From NCBI RefSeq assembly GCF_000425505.1, contig NZ_KE384393.1:98779-162778 (forward strand): a DNA stretch of 64,000 nt, read 5' to 3'. Origin of the DNA: Flavobacterium frigidarium DSM 17623. Lineage in GTDB: Bacteria; Bacteroidota; Bacteroidia; Flavobacteriales; Flavobacteriaceae. The position numbers and the translations under genes are program-made. The notes beneath the pieces were generated by a model that was given only the letters and a program-made list of their open reading frames with translations, was not told the origin of the DNA and did no database searches. Below are positions 8,701 through 17,752 of the stretch, in pieces (position 1 is the first letter of the stretch; each line of letters starts with the position of its first letter).

Positions 8701-10525
8701 ATTCTGTGAAGTAGATTTTGAAAGTAGATCCTACACCTTCTTCACTTTCGACACAAATTTTACCATTCATGGCTTCGATTTGATTTTTAGACATAAACAA
8801 TCCTATTCCTCTGGCATCGTCATTACCATGAAATGTTTTATACATACCAAAGATTTTATGGCCATATTTTTCCATGTTGATACCTAAACCGTTGTCTGTA
8901 AAGGTCAATATAGTATAGGTCTCTCGTATCTCATAACCAATTTCGAGTTTGGGTTGTCTATCTGGTGATTGGTATTTTATAGCATTTGTCATTAAGTTAA
9001 GTAAAATGCTATCAAGATACGCTGGAATTGCATTGATAACTAAATCAGTAGGAATTACATCTGTTATATGTATGCCGCTTTCAAGTATAGTTTGACTGAG
9101 TGATTTTTTAATTTTCTCTATCTCTTTTTTAACATTAATACCAGTACGCTCAATATTTACATTGCGTTGAATGGTAATAATGTCATTTAGATACTCAATT
9201 GTTTCCGTAAGTTTTACCGTGCTGTCCTTTAAATAATCTGTATAGGATAACTTCTCTGCAACATCATCAGTATGCTCCATTACATCCAGTATCATCGATA
9301 GATTACTAGTATGAGATCTAATATTATGCGAAACGATGTGAGTGAAATTATATAGTTTGTTATTTTGCTGATTTGTAAACTCTAAGAGGCTTTTCATTTC
9401 TAATTCGCGCTCTTTTCTTTCGGTGATATCACGTCCCACACCCACAAATTTCATGCATTCACCTGAACTATCAAAAATAGGAGTGATGTTGAGCTCAAAC
9501 CAATATTCTTGACGTTGCTTATTATAATTCAGTAAACTAACCTTTATATTCTCTCTGTTTTTAATCGCATTTCGAATGAGATTTGTTTTCTCACTATTTG
9601 TCTTTGGGCCTGTAAGCATTTGGCCCGGTTTTTTACCTTCCAGTTCCAGTAAAGAATAGCCCGTTAATTTAGAGAAAGCTTTATTGATCCATAATATTTC
9701 ACCATTTGGATTAGTAATAACTATCGCATCTGTAGTTTCTTCTGCGACAAGAGATAGCATGGTAATGTTTTCACTGGCTTTTTTTCTTTCGCTAATATCT
9801 CTAAAAAAACAGACCAAATATGTTTTTGAAAGTACCTTGAATTTTTTTCCAGAAGCTATCTCTATCGGAATTCGTTGGTTTTGTTTATCAATTATGCAAG
9901 TTTCGGTTATTGAATATTCATCTTTACGCAATTGATTTTTATAGAATACGCGCACTTCCTTTTTTTTATCGAAAGGGAAGAGGTCAGCGTAATGCATTTC
10001 AAGTAGTTCGGCTTTATCAAAGCGTGTAAGTTCGTGAAAACGATTGTTGCAATCTCCAATAAAACCCGTCTCTGAATCAATAATTACGATAGCATCATTC
10101 GCGCTTGAAAACACAGATGAAAATTTCTCAACGCTATTTTCGAGTTCTTTTATTAAGTTTTGCTCATTAGTAATATCTTGAAAAGTCCCCAACAGTCTGC
10201 TAGCGAGTCCATTTACAAATTCGATTTCGCAAACACATTCAACGTGCTTTATATTATTTTTTTCAGTTTGTATTTCGAATTTATCGTTAAATGAAATGCC
10301 TTGATTTAGAGCACAATCTAGGTATTTTTGGATACTATCTCTACTTTTTCCTTCGCTATAAAAGCGTAGTCCATCACCAAAAACAGGAATGTAATCATCT
10401 GCCACTTCTAGTATTTGTCTTACTACAACATCCCAATAAATTGTATTATCAGCTAGATCTACTTGCCATATTCCAATCTTAGCAGATTTTGCTGCTTTAA
10501 TATAAATTTCGTGTTCTTTATTCAT
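8699..10525 (-). CDS. PAS-domain sensor histidine kinase
   Basis: A 608-residue kinase without predicted membrane segments, so a cytoplasmic sensor. Three PAS/PAC units are visible at about residues 10-120, 125-245 and 250-370; each ends in a PAC-like segment such as FVGVGRDITERKERE. A dimerisation domain follows with the phospho-acceptor H400 in HIVSHNIRSH, then an ATPase domain with the N box (LLNLMTNAIKYQS), the G1 motif DNGLGI and the G2 motif GIGLFMSK. No response regulator lies next to it, so it is an orphan kinase. The signal is unknown; redox or small-molecule sensing is usual for PAS. Confidence 0.93.
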   Translation of the reverse strand: MNKEHEIYIKAAKSAKIGIWQVDLADNTIYWDVVVRQILEVADDYIPVFGDGLRFYSEGKSRDSIQKYLDCALNQGISFNDKFEIQTEKNNIKHVECVCEIEFVNGLASRLLGTFQDITNEQNLIKELENSVEKFSSVFSSANDAIVIIDSETGFIGDCNNRFHELTRFDKAELLEMHYADLFPFDKKKEVRVFYKNQLRKDEYSITETCIIDKQNQRIPIEIASGKKFKVLSKTYLVCFFRDISERKKASENITMLSLVAEETTDAIVITNPNGEILWINKAFSKLTGYSLLELEGKKPGQMLTGPKTNSEKTNLIRNAIKNRENIKVSLLNYNKQRQEYWFELNITPIFDSSGECMKFVGVGRDITERKERELEMKSLLEFTNQQNNKLYNFTHIVSHNIRSHTSNLSMILDVMEHTDDVAEKLSYTDYLKDSTVKLTETIEYLNDIITIQRNVNIERTGINVKKEIEKIKKSLSQTILESGIHITDVIPTDLVINAIPAYLDSILLNLMTNAIKYQSPDRQPKLEIGYEIRETYTILTFTDNGLGINMEKYGHKIFGMYKTFHGNDDARGIGLFMSKNQIEAMNGKICVESEEGVGSTFKIYFTE

Positions 10526-10822
10526 AGATTGGTAGTATTGGGGTCTTTTAAAATAATATAAACTTCACATGCTGCTAGCTCTGTACATCGTAGGTGATTA
10601 AGAGGCTCTGTGTGGTTTATTTCTATTAATATGTTCTTAAATTTAGCTGCAAATTTTTTACTTTGCCATTAAAATCATATCTTAAGTAAGAATGAAATAA
10701 GTACTAACTAAAATACTAATAGCTATTAGTTAGTCAAAGTCATTATTTGTTACACAATGATAGTATTTTTTTTCATTTCTGCTCATGATTATTTAATGTA
10801 AATTTGTAAAAACAATACCTCC
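10526..10822. other. Divergent intergenic region with palindrome and promoter
   Basis: This 297-bp gap separates the histidine kinase from the divergent kinase-fold gene. It holds a perfect 16-bp palindrome, ACTAATAGCTATTAGT (10715-10730), flanked by further AGTTAGT-like words, and a -7 box TAAATTTG at 10799-10806, which fits transcription of the plus-strand gene starting at 10823. No gene was seen in it. Confidence 0.6.
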
Positions 10823-11887
10823 ATGGAAGATACTTTTATTCAGTTTAAAAAACCATCATATCCTATTAATAAAGCTCTATTTGAATATTTAGAGCGGTTC
10901 GACCGAATCTCTAAGGTTTCAATATGTTATGATGATTTGTTGCGTTTTTCTGGAGCAATAAATGTATATGATAAGGAGGATAATGATACCTTATGGGCTC
11001 GTGTTTTTTACAATGAATTTGAACGCAATGAGATTGATTTAAACCTCAAAAAAATCTATTCATTACTGCATTCAGATGGTAATTCTGATATTTTAAAATT
11101 TTTAAATGTGGATGCCATTGATTATTGCACTTTTGGAAATTCAAAGCCCTTTAGAATAAAAGTTAGGAATATCTTGAATGATAATTATGTTCATTTTTAT
11201 ATTAAAAAAGCCGATGCTTCTAGAATATATGGTCTAGAATTAGAGCATATATTATCTCCAGATAAAATTAATTTCTTGGTTTATGAAGACACTTTAATCG
11301 AAGAACATATCATCGGAATTCCAGGTGATGTTTTCATGGATACCTTATTGAAAAATTGCACCGAAACTGAAAAAGCGCAAATTGCCAAAGAATTTGTAAA
11401 GTTTAATGAGCGCTGTATGATTCGTTTATTAGGAGATATGAGAGCCTATAATTATGTGATTGTTCCTATTCATGATTTTGATCAGGTGGTTTATAAAATT
11501 AGACCTATTGACTTTGACCAGCAATGTTATGAAGGGAATTTTAAAGTCTATCGTCCACAATTTTTCAAGGAGAATTATCCAATGGTTCGCTTGGTTAAAG
11601 AGAAATTGCAAGAAAGCTCGATCGAACAATATAAAAACGAAGAAAGAGCAGTCCTTGCTAAAAGGATTTTATCTGCAGAGACTAGAATTAAACGCATACT
11701 AAAGATTTTAGGTCAAGATAATATAGCTCCAGAAGAGCATATCACTCAGTTGAAAATGGATTTATATAAATATACAAATGATTTAAATTTTAAAAATGCT
11801 AAGAAAATGGGTAATGTGCTTAGTGCTGCCTTTAGATTTGTTACGCGAAATTATAAAAATACAAATTTGTTTAAACCGGGATTTTAA
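10823..11887 (+). CDS. Conserved protein with protein-kinase-like fold
   Basis: A 354-residue protein not matched to a named family. Two stretches resemble the active site of APH/Rio/lipopolysaccharide kinases: a catalytic-loop-like GDMRAYNYV (204-212) with D205 and N210, and a metal-loop-like RPIDFDQQ (227-234) with D230 or D232. No P-loop or clear glycine-rich loop is seen. A basic helical tail follows (residues 270-354). No signal peptide. It has its own -7 promoter (10799) and is followed after 32 bp by a lipoprotein gene, perhaps in one transcript. The kinase reading is inference from the two motifs; the substrate is unknown. Confidence 0.6.
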   Translation: MEDTFIQFKKPSYPINKALFEYLERFDRISKVSICYDDLLRFSGAINVYDKEDNDTLWARVFYNEFERNEIDLNLKKIYSLLHSDGNSDILKFLNVDAIDYCTFGNSKPFRIKVRNILNDNYVHFYIKKADASRIYGLELEHILSPDKINFLVYEDTLIEEHIIGIPGDVFMDTLLKNCTETEKAQIAKEFVKFNERCMIRLLGDMRAYNYVIVPIHDFDQVVYKIRPIDFDQQCYEGNFKVYRPQFFKENYPMVRLVKEKLQESSIEQYKNEERAVLAKRILSAETRIKRILKILGQDNIAPEEHITQLKMDLYKYTNDLNFKNAKKMGNVLSAAFRFVTRNYKNTNLFKPGF

Positions 11888-11919
11888 ATCTCAGTAACAT
11901 CATATTCATTATACAATTT

Positions 11920-12804
11920 ATGAAAAGTTATATTTACATCATCACTAGTTCGATTTTATTACTAGCTTGTCAGCAAGACACTAAGCAAATCAAAACAGTT
12001 TATAAACTGCCTAAAAGTTTGAAAGAAGTTTCTGGAATTACTTATGGCAGTGATGCAGGGATATTGTGGATGCTCGAAGATAGCGGGAATAAAAACAAAA
12101 TCTACGGTCTGGATAGCAAAGGTAAAATTCTAAAAGAAATCACGGTATCTAATACTAAAAATATTGACTGGGAAGATTTAACTAAGGACAGCTCCGGAAA
12201 TCTATATATTGGTGATTTTGGAAACAATGATAATGAACGAAAAGACTTGTGCATCTATAAAATAAGTAAGGACAAGTTAACTCAAAAAAGTGCTAAACCA
12301 GAATATGCAGTGAAGTTTTCATATCCAGAGCAAAAAGATTTCCCACCTAAGAAAAATGATTTGATCTATGATGTAGAAAGTTTTTTTGAGCATAATAATA
12401 ATTTTTATCTGTTCACCAAGAACAGAAGCAAACATTTTGATGGAACTACTTATTTATACAAAGTGCCTAATAGGGTGGGAACATATAAAGCACAACTATT
12501 AGGTAGTTTTAAGGCTGGAAGTACATTTGATACTGCTGCGATTACTAGTGCTGATATAAGCCCGAATGACTCAAAAGTGGCACTTTTGAGTCATACTAGG
12601 ATTTTTGTTTTTGAAGAATTTAAAACTGATAATTTTTTATCAGGAAAAGTAAAGTCAGTCGCTTTAGGACACAATTCTCAAAAGGAAAGCATTATTTTTA
12701 AAGACGATAACAGCTTGCTTATCGCAGATGAAAAAGATAAAAATACCGGTGGCTACCTGTATAGTGTAGACCTTAGGGAAGCCAAATTAGAAGCCCAACC
12801 CTAA
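11920..12804 (+). CDS. Propeller-like lipoprotein of unknown function
   Basis: A 294-residue secreted protein with a lipobox ending in C17 (SSILLLAC), so a lipid-anchored periplasmic or outer-membrane protein. The rest is beta-rich with repeated motifs such as ITYGSDAGILWMLEDSGN, LTKDSSGNLYIGDFGNN and SADISPNDSKVALLSHT, which is what a YWTD/SMP30-like beta-propeller looks like. Similar flavobacterial proteins are usually annotated as hypothetical. It ends 18 bp inside the converging phosphoesterase gene, so the two genes share their 3' ends. The ligand is unknown. Confidence 0.7.
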   Translation: MKSYIYIITSSILLLACQQDTKQIKTVYKLPKSLKEVSGITYGSDAGILWMLEDSGNKNKIYGLDSKGKILKEITVSNTKNIDWEDLTKDSSGNLYIGDFGNNDNERKDLCIYKISKDKLTQKSAKPEYAVKFSYPEQKDFPPKKNDLIYDVESFFEHNNNFYLFTKNRSKHFDGTTYLYKVPNRVGTYKAQLLGSFKAGSTFDTAAITSADISPNDSKVALLSHTRIFVFEEFKTDNFLSGKVKSVALGHNSQKESIIFKDDNSLLIADEKDKNTGGYLYSVDLREAKLEAQP

Positions 12805-15800
12805 ACCGAATGTGAAACGTCCTTGATCATCGGCACTTTTAAAATAAGCGATACGGGCTGTGATGATATCTAAACCATTTAACCACAGTCCGCCACCAAT
12901 GGATTGATGCCATTTGTTTGAGTTTTCTCCATCTCGCCATACACGACCATAATCAAAACCTCCTAGAAGGCCGTATGACATGGGGATTACGCTACGTTTT
13001 ATTTGACCAATATTCCATCTAAGATCTGTACTTTGAAAGAAAGACTGGTTTCCTAAAAAACGTTCGTTTCTAAAGCCTCTTAAGTCGTAGTCACCTCCTA
13101 AAGCGGCACCTTGGAAAAATTCAAAATTGTTATTTAAGATTGCTTTTCCCTTCAACAAAGTAGCAAGCACTAATTTTCCATTAGCATCAATTTTATGATT
13201 GAAGTTAATTTTAGATTCGATACTTGGAAAATTTTTCTTGGTATCTTCTAAATTCATTTTCCAGCTACCTGTAATTGAAAACCCCATCCCAATTAAAGGA
13301 AATGCAGCATTATCAGCATTATCAAAACTGTATTTCACACTAGCTCCAGCATATAATTGATTGTCAAAAACGCTTGGATTTACAGCATTTGCAACTCCTA
13401 TAAAGCGATCGTTTGTACGCTCAACATCATAATTTTCAAATTCAGCTTTAATATTTAAAACACTTCCATTTTTTCCTACTCGGGTGATTTGTGGTGCCGC
13501 TTTTATCATTCTAATTTTTACTCTGTTGTAATCTTTACCTAGTTCTTCGTCACTGTTAACAGTATTATTTCCATAACCAAAGTAATTCATTGCAAAGTTT
13601 GGACTTGTCAATTGCGTAGCTAAATCAAAGTCAAAATCTTTAATCAATTTTGGAACACTTAAATTATAAAGTAGTTCAAATCCTGCCGTTGCAAAATAAT
13701 AATTGGCTTTAAAAGTATGTTTCCTTGTGTAAGGATCTAGTTTAAATTTATTTACGGTGTAATTAGCTATAATCCCTATTTTCACTCCATCATCAGGATT
13801 AAAACCCATGGTAGGCAACCCACCAAACACATTGTATTTTGGTTTTCGATAATCATATAAGATCGTCTCATAATCATCAGTCAATGCCTTCTTAGTTTTT
13901 GCATCAACGTTCAATGTGTTTTTCTTAGATTTAAAGTCTACAATTTCAATTTTCTTACCATTTTCTACATTGTAAATGTCATTGTTTTGACCACCAATTA
14001 ATCTCAATTTGATTGCTGTATTTCCTTTTCCACTCACATCAAATTGATCGTCATCGTCTAATCCGTAGAACCAAATGTTTTTTGTCTGCTTTCTTGTGTA
14101 GGTATTTGTATATTGAAATTCTTCACCGTCTTTTTTCAAACGAGAAACCGTAACAATTAGCTTCTTTTTGTCACTGCGGTCAATCTTAAAACGGTCTTTT
14201 TTATTTGTTCCTACAATCAAAACTCGTTTTTGTAATACATCAAAATATTCACTTGCGTATTTAGTCAGTTTGCCTCTTCGTGATTTTAAATTCTCCTTGA
14301 TCACTTCAATTGTATTGTCTTGAACCTCTTTTGGTAAGTTATTAAAAGCACCTTCAATATCTGCATCTGATAAGTTTCTTTCAATAAATTTTGCTTGCTT
14401 TATCCAGTCTTTTTCTGTGGCCGTTTTTAAAAATGCTAAATCTAATGTGTACGCTTCTCTATTCAACCACTTCACACTGCGAATATCCTTTTTAAAAGTT
14501 TGCATGTGACGAACAGCAGGAATATTCATTAAAATAGCAAGTAGTGCACCATCATATTTAGGGAACACTTGATCACGATCTCTAGGGATTGGTCTGTATA
14601 TTACTTTATCTCCCTTTTTATATTCTCCCCATCTCCATTGATCAAAATGGCGATCCCAGTCACCTAGAAGCATATCAAACAAACGAGCTTTGATGTATTC
14701 ATCTTCATCAATTACATATTTTTCATCCTTGCGTAAATTTTCTAAGACCTCATTTGTGCCTATAATATCGGTTGGCTTTTCGCCAAAAATAGCTAGGTTT
14801 TTTTGTTCTTTCGAAGGACGTTCTTCTACTAGGTACAATTCGTCACCAAAACTTTCATTATACTCGCCCAGTTGATTTTGCTTGGGAATATAATATAACA
14901 AAGGATTGGTATGCGAAACACCTATTTTTTCAGCTAAGTTTCCTACTGCTAAAGAAGCATAAGGATGTGCTGTTGTGTAGAAATCATATAAAAAATCTTC
15001 AGCGGTTGTATTTTTAAAACTTTCTTCTACATACTGATTTTTAAACGCGACACTTTGTAAGAAACGAGAAACACTCTTTTTTACTGCTCGCATCACATAT
15101 TCTTTACCATTTTTATCCTCAAGACGCAATGATCGGGATTGATGACCCCCACCAGCAATCGTAGGATGAACTCCACCATAAAGTTGATCTAAGCTTATTG
15201 TCTTGGCATTTAGTAACTGTCCGTAATACGTTCTATAATGTTTTCCAAAAAAGAAAGAATGTGCTCTACTTTTATCGACCATATCTGCAGTATAGACTGA
15301 GGTTTCTATAGTAGCGGGAAATGTTTTAGGGTAATCTAATGTTAGTTTTACTTCAGGGAATAAAACAGTTTTTTTGAAAAGTACTTTTAACTCGTTATTT
15401 TCTTTTCCAGTGTAGGTAACTGTCGCCTTACCGTTGTCGTATACGTCTAAAGTTGCAAATCCATTTTTACCATAAGAAAAGTCATTAGGGTAAACTGCTT
15501 TTGCTGCTTGAGTTTTAGATCCAGCGCCACTAATAATTTGTTTTACGTTGTCTTTGTCAATGTACTGTAAATTGTGATCGTGTCCAGATACTACGATGAC
15601 ATTGTTGAATCCTTTAACTAAGGTTTGAATGCGGTCGCTTAAATTACGGTATTTTTTATTTTGGATATCCTGCGGACTGATACCAGATGTTTTGCGCAAC
15701 AAATTCATAAAAGATCCTATAATCGGTAGAGGAATAGGTTGCTCCAACGGAAAAATCTGTTGTTTTAGAGAGAATTGTCCACCGTGGCTTCCGTTATTGA

Positions 15801-16518
15801 TTAATGGATGATGTAAAGCGAGGACAACAGTCTTGTCTTTATTCTTGCTTAAAAGACTCTCTAATTCGGTTAAAAAATCTTCACGGGTTTTAATGTCACA
15901 GTTGTCGTTTATCGTAGGTATCTTATCCCAATCTTCTAAAAACCACTGGCTATCAATGGTAATTAATGTCACCAAACTATCTATTTTAACATCATCAATT
16001 GCACAAGATTTTTTGGGTAAAAAAGCTTCTTTATTTTCAAGATGATTGGTAATAAATTCACTTTCTCTTTCAAGACCTTTAATACCACTATACCAGTCAT
16101 GATTCCCTGGTATGAAAATAGTCTTCCCTTTAAAATCTTTAGTAAGTGCTAGTTGTGAGAGTAATTTGTTCTCTGCAATTGAGTGATTTTTTTTATCACT
16201 TTCGTTAGGCATTCCTTTAGGATAAATGTTATCTCCTAGAAATAACAAGGTGGTATTTTTATCTTCTGTTTTAATTTTTTCATGAAACAGTTCAAGAAAT
16301 TGTTTAGGTTCTGCTTGATCAGCATTTCCGGCGTCACCAATTAAATAAAAACGATGTGCAATTTTTGCCGTATCTTTTTCGTTAGTAGGAACTGGATTTT
16401 CTACGTTTTTACCGTATTGTACGTGCTTCGTTGCACATGCTTGCAACATCAAGATTGATATTGGAATATATAAGAATATTTTAGTTTTTATAAATGTGTT
16501 ATCCGGAAACAATTTCAT
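12787..16518 (-). CDS. Lipoprotein metallophosphoesterase fused to Omp85-like barrel
   Basis: A 1243-residue fusion. A lipobox ends at C28 (LMLQAC). Residues 55-370 are a calcineurin-like phosphoesterase with all metal motifs: D62 in GDAGN, D96-N97 in GDNIYP, GNHDW at 138-142, ALHHPL and GHDHN. A long middle section (about 420-800) has GGGHQSRSLRLEDKNG and a DWDRHFDQWRWGE segment, reminiscent of kinase-like or Kelch-type folds but not assigned. The last ~350 residues are alternating beta strands with a GGDYDLRGFRNERF motif, as in BamA/surface-antigen barrels, ending in an aromatic FGLGLGF. So the enzyme is probably tethered to its own outer-membrane barrel. The substrate is unknown. Confidence 0.85.
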   Translation of the reverse strand: MKLFPDNTFIKTKIFLYIPISILMLQACATKHVQYGKNVENPVPTNEKDTAKIAHRFYLIGDAGNADQAEPKQFLELFHEKIKTEDKNTTLLFLGDNIYPKGMPNESDKKNHSIAENKLLSQLALTKDFKGKTIFIPGNHDWYSGIKGLERESEFITNHLENKEAFLPKKSCAIDDVKIDSLVTLITIDSQWFLEDWDKIPTINDNCDIKTREDFLTELESLLSKNKDKTVVLALHHPLINNGSHGGQFSLKQQIFPLEQPIPLPIIGSFMNLLRKTSGISPQDIQNKKYRNLSDRIQTLVKGFNNVIVVSGHDHNLQYIDKDNVKQIISGAGSKTQAAKAVYPNDFSYGKNGFATLDVYDNGKATVTYTGKENNELKVLFKKTVLFPEVKLTLDYPKTFPATIETSVYTADMVDKSRAHSFFFGKHYRTYYGQLLNAKTISLDQLYGGVHPTIAGGGHQSRSLRLEDKNGKEYVMRAVKKSVSRFLQSVAFKNQYVEESFKNTTAEDFLYDFYTTAHPYASLAVGNLAEKIGVSHTNPLLYYIPKQNQLGEYNESFGDELYLVEERPSKEQKNLAIFGEKPTDIIGTNEVLENLRKDEKYVIDEDEYIKARLFDMLLGDWDRHFDQWRWGEYKKGDKVIYRPIPRDRDQVFPKYDGALLAILMNIPAVRHMQTFKKDIRSVKWLNREAYTLDLAFLKTATEKDWIKQAKFIERNLSDADIEGAFNNLPKEVQDNTIEVIKENLKSRRGKLTKYASEYFDVLQKRVLIVGTNKKDRFKIDRSDKKKLIVTVSRLKKDGEEFQYTNTYTRKQTKNIWFYGLDDDDQFDVSGKGNTAIKLRLIGGQNNDIYNVENGKKIEIVDFKSKKNTLNVDAKTKKALTDDYETILYDYRKPKYNVFGGLPTMGFNPDDGVKIGIIANYTVNKFKLDPYTRKHTFKANYYFATAGFELLYNLSVPKLIKDFDFDLATQLTSPNFAMNYFGYGNNTVNSDEELGKDYNRVKIRMIKAAPQITRVGKNGSVLNIKAEFENYDVERTNDRFIGVANAVNPSVFDNQLYAGASVKYSFDNADNAAFPLIGMGFSITGSWKMNLEDTKKNFPSIESKINFNHKIDANGKLVLATLLKGKAILNNNFEFFQGAALGGDYDLRGFRNERFLGNQSFFQSTDLRWNIGQIKRSVIPMSYGLLGGFDYGRVWRDGENSNKWHQSIGGGLWLNGLDIITARIAYFKSADDQGRFTFGLGLGF

Positions 16519-16543
16519 AATTTAGTAGTATAAAAATTTGTTT

Positions 16544-17743
16544 ATGACCCTTCTAGAAAAAGCCAAAGAATTTGTTGGTAAATTACTCAAAGATAATCTT
16601 TCTATATCATTTACCTATCATAATTTTAATCACACTTTAAACGTGGTTGAGGCTGCCACAATACTAGCAAAATCAGAGGTTTTGAATGAAACAGATACAG
16701 AAGTTTTACTTATAGCAGCTTGGTTTCACGACACGGGTTATACCAAGGGTTGCACGAATCATGAGCAGTCAAGTATTGCTATTGTATCTCAGTTTTTAAA
16801 AGATAATAATAAGGAACAAGTTTTTATTGACGCTGTTGCAAAAGTGATTGAAGCTACCATTTATGATCGCAGTCCTCGAACGCAGTTAGAGAAAATCATT
16901 AAAGATGCTGATTACTCGCATTTTGCAAGAGAAGATTACTTAACCTTGTGTGAAAAGCTGAGAAAAGAGTGGGAGGTAACTAGTCAGAAATTCTACTCTG
17001 ATTTAGAATGGGCAAAAGAAAACCTACATATCATCTCACAATTTCATGTATATTACACCCAATACGCTCTAGAAAATTGGCAACCCATTAAAGAAAAAAA
17101 TATACAATTGATTCAAAATAAGATTAACGACGATGTTGTTACAGGAACAGTAGAAACTAAAGAAACAGAGGATAAGAAAAAGAAGAAGAAAAAATCAAAA
17201 AAGTTAAAGACCAGTAGGGGAGTAGACACACTTTTTAGAATTACTTTAAGTAATCATACCCGTTTAAGTGGTATTGCAGATAGCAAAGCCAATATCTTAT
17301 TATCAGTAAATGCTGTTATAATTTCTATTGCATTGTCTTCTATTATTCCAAAATTAGATAGCCCAAGCAACAGTTACTTAATCATTCCTACATTTATCAT
17401 GTTGATGTTTAGTGTAATATCGATCATTTTTGCCATATTATCCACTCGCCCAAAAGTAACGACTGGTACTTTTACGAGGCAAGATATTGAAGACAAAAAA
17501 GTGAATTTATTATTCTTTGGTAATTTCTTTAAAATGCCGTTAGAAGAGTATGAGTGGGCAGTAAACGAAATGATGAAGGACGATAAATACTTGTACAACT
17601 CTATGATTAAAGATTTGTACTTCTTAGGGCTTGTTTTAGAGAAAAAATACAGCTTGTTGAGGATTACCTATAATATTTTCATGCTAGGAATCATCGTATC
17701 TGTAATATCATTTGTTATTGCTTTCAACTCAATTCACGCTTAA
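16544..17743 (+). CDS. HD-domain protein with Pycsar-effector-like membrane domain
   Basis: A 399-residue protein; an in-frame TTG 6 bp upstream is a less likely start than this ATG. Residues 20-170 form an HD phosphohydrolase domain with H30, H62-D63 (WFHDTGY) and a later aspartate in KDADYSH, so the metal site looks intact. A very basic linker follows (near 203-215). From about 221 the segment LSNHTRLSGIADSKANILLS and two to three membrane helices match the DUF5706/Pycsar effector family. In Pycsar defence such effectors answer cyclic pyrimidine nucleotides. No cyclase gene is adjacent. It diverges from the phosphoesterase fusion with only 25 bp between the two starts. Confidence 0.85.
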   Translation: MTLLEKAKEFVGKLLKDNLSISFTYHNFNHTLNVVEAATILAKSEVLNETDTEVLLIAAWFHDTGYTKGCTNHEQSSIAIVSQFLKDNNKEQVFIDAVAKVIEATIYDRSPRTQLEKIIKDADYSHFAREDYLTLCEKLRKEWEVTSQKFYSDLEWAKENLHIISQFHVYYTQYALENWQPIKEKNIQLIQNKINDDVVTGTVETKETEDKKKKKKKSKKLKTSRGVDTLFRITLSNHTRLSGIADSKANILLSVNAVIISIALSSIIPKLDSPSNSYLIIPTFIMLMFSVISIIFAILSTRPKVTTGTFTRQDIEDKKVNLLFFGNFFKMPLEEYEWAVNEMMKDDKYLYNSMIKDLYFLGLVLEKKYSLLRITYNIFMLGIIVSVISFVIAFNSIHA

Positions 17744-17752
17744 GTAAGTACT

